Below, piece after piece: positions 62,438 to 64,000 of a DNA stretch of 64,000 nucleotides (position 1 is the first letter of the stretch; each line of letters begins with the position of its first letter). A program made the position numbers and the translations under genes. A model generated the notes under the pieces. That model had not been told where the DNA came from. It worked only from the letters and a program-made list of their open reading frames with translations, and did no database searches. This stretch comes from Haematobia irritans (taxonomy: Eukaryota > Arthropoda > Insecta > Diptera > Muscidae). The DNA lies in assembly GCF_050003625.1 (NCBI RefSeq), contig NC_134399.1, positions 152,142,473 through 152,206,472 on the forward strand. Reading direction: 5' to 3'.

Positions 62438-63079
62438 CACTGAAAAAAAAAGCATGTCCGGTTCCAAAGATTTTGACTTTACTTTAAAAATTTTGGTATT
62501 GATTCCGAGCCAAAGAAGCGGAGAATACAAGTTAGAATACTTTTAAGACACAATTCTCTATTAAATTTAGGTTTTGTGTACTTGCTTCTAGGAAGCAAAT
62601 TTTAAGTTTTCGTTTTTTCAGCTTTTTATCTTCATATGCTATCAAAGTCCTTTAAAAACGAGTTAACGACAGCTTTATTTTCCAAATTGAGACTCGACTT
62701 CTTGTAGAAATTATGCTATGTTTCAAGTAAAAAACGTCTTTAAAATAAAGTGTTGAAAAACATTGAACGATTTTTTGCTTTGTAGTCAAGAAGCAAAAAG
62801 ACAACAAATTTAAAGACAATTTCATTAAATCTAAAGAATTTTTCTGAATTATTAAAGTCAAGTTGACCTTAGCCCAAACATTTTTTCTTTCATGTTATGA
62901 TACCCATTTTTAAGTGAAATCACTTAATTATAAGGACAATATATTTGAAAAGTTTATGGACTTTTGGACAAGGACAAAAACTTTATATTAGAGAAATGCG
63001 TCTTCTATACTAAGCAAAATTTGCATTCGTATTTTAAAGACATGAAATCTTTGACCTCACGACAATATTTTTTTCAGTG
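62438..63079 (-). mobile_element. D-family TIR element, complete
   Basis: CACTGAAAAAAAAAGCATGT to ACAATATTTTTTTCAGTG, 642 bp, reverse of 22336-22946. Flanking dinucleotides are CA on both sides, as for B4, instead of TA. Confidence 0.82.
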
Positions 63080-63325
63080 CAGATAAATAATAGCCAATGC
63101 GATGATCGACCGGATGTTTGTGATACATCGCTTTTGGGTCAATTTTTGAACACCGTAAATGTTGACAAGGAACAAGAAAGCGAAGAAACTGGAAATGAGG
63201 AAGAAAAAAAGCTTTCTATGAAATCGACAACTTTTCGCCAGGACCCTTATCGATTGATAAACCTCTTTTTGAGTTCTGCGAAGCAAAAAAAAAGTAAATT
63301 ATCCGTATTTGTAAAGTGTGGTTAA
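63077..63325 (+). CDS. Small acidic open frame of unknown origin next to a D element
   Basis: An 82-codon frame starting three bases before the end of the D element. It has an acidic stretch (KEQESEETGNEEEKK, about residues 31-45) and a K-rich end, and uses less biased codons than neighbouring DNA. The D terminus just upstream reads TTTTTTTCAG, a good splice acceptor, so the frame could be an exon or an exonised fragment. It lies about 110 bp upstream of the rosa-like remnant and might be unrelated to it. Function unknown. Confidence 0.25.
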   Translation: MQINNSQCDDRPDVCDTSLLGQFLNTVNVDKEQESEETGNEEEKKLSMKSTTFRQDPYRLINLFLSSAKQKKSKLSVFVKCG

Positions 63326-63432
63326 ATTGTAAGGGCCGATGTTGAATGTGAACCACACCTAAACGCCAAGTTTTTTCCCGAATTTTATTTGACATTTCTC
63401 TATTTCAGACTTACTCAATTTGAACCAATTTG

Positions 63433-64000
63433 AACAATCCAACAACGTGTTAAATGGTTCCAAGAAATGGCAACAGTGGATGATCAATTTTCGAAAAAAA
63501 TCATCTTCAGTGATGAGCACATTTTCACCTCAGTGGATTCGTCAATAAACTGAATTGCCGCATTTGGGCGAATGAGAATCCAAGAGTGATTGTCGAAAAA
63601 CCAATGCACCCACAAAGAGTGACTGTTTGGTGCGGTTTATGGGCTAGCGGCATCATCGGGCCGTATTTTTTCCAAAATGAGACCGGTCAGACAGTTACTG
63701 TGAATGGTGTTCGCTATCGTGAGATGATAACGAACTTTTTATGGCCCGAATTGGAAGATATGGATGTGCACGATATGTGGTTTCAGCAGGACGGTGCCAC
63801 TTGCCACACAGCTAACGAAACAATGGCTCTTTTGCGCAACAAATTCAAAGGCTGTGTTATCTCACGTAATGGCGATGTCAATTGGCCGCCAAGATCATGT
63901 GATTTGACACCGTTGGACTTTTTTCATTGGGGTTATTTGAAAGAAAAGGTGTACGTCGATAAGCCAGCAACAATTCAAAAGCTAAAGGATGAAATAATTC
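63433..64000 (+). pseudogene. Rosa-like (DD41D) Tc1/mariner transposase, frameshifted, cut by window end
   Basis: Plus-strand. First part RVKWFQEMATVDDQFSKKII then FSDEHIF, with the first catalytic Asp at 63512. A one-base frame change follows near 63520-63535. Then FVNKLNCRIWANENPRVIVE, RVTVWCGLWASGIIGPYFFQ, and the second Asp in WFQQDGATCH at 63790. The third Asp is in LTPLDFFHWG at 63916. The second and third Asp are separated by 41 residues, the DD41D signature of the rosa group of IS630-Tc1-mariner elements. The frame from 63535 stays open to the window edge. The N-terminal DNA-binding part is not recognisable upstream. Confidence 0.85.

Overview
The window looks like repeat-dense nuclear DNA from a higher (calyptrate) fly, most likely a muscid such as Haematobia or Stomoxys. 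The reasons are the strong AT bias, absence of compact coding sequence, dense TA-flanked miniature transposons, mini-me-like elements carrying (TA)n and GTCY microsatellites, a 29-bp AT-rich minisatellite, tRNA-headed SINEs and a mariner with Himar1-type ends (Himar1 comes from the horn fly). Species is inference. No complete, intact host gene is visible. Almost every predicted frame is a by-product of tandem repeats.

Layout. 1-3690: large 29-bp minisatellite. 3691-8829: mostly unassigned DNA with one mini-me-like copy and a pogo-like end. 8830-13245: two decayed mariner copies on the minus strand, both joined to a 29-bp array at the same place, with a mini-me-like copy, a foldback element and small TIR elements inserted. 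14316-15242: a short hAT-like element with an 8-bp duplication. 15556-20948: a mini-me-like element whose (TA)n tract is split by a 1.22-kb block also present 740 bp downstream. 21853-25443: a 3.6-kb hAT-like element with GGAGC-repeat ends, filled with later insertions. 26240-28360: a second large 29-bp array in the opposite orientation, carrying a SINE piece. 29419-36215: mini-me-like copies, SINEs and a relic of the 'B' family. 39068-39844: deleted mariner with perfect Himar1-type ITRs. 41019-47721: nested TIR elements, another mini-me-like copy and a full SINE with a 12-bp target duplication. 48752-55526: a possible TA-flanked element enclosing a multi-exon gene candidate on the minus strand (49536-52030) and a third B element. 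57480-59600: 3' end of an RNase H-bearing non-LTR retrotransposon (minus strand), with a 218-bp tandem triplication and a pogo-like insertion. 61765-62105: another SINE. 63430-64000: a broken rosa-like (DD41D) transposase running off the end.

Most striking. (1) The B elements are TA-flanked TIR elements carrying two back-to-back tRNA-like pol III promoter modules. (2) A hAT-like element has termini built of GGAGC repeats and is bounded by ATGTAAAT. (3) A 1.22-kb block lies inside a (TA)n tract. (4) A spliced gene candidate of unknown function may belong to a large TIR element. Family labels A, B, C, D, G, H, I, J used below are local names for this window only.
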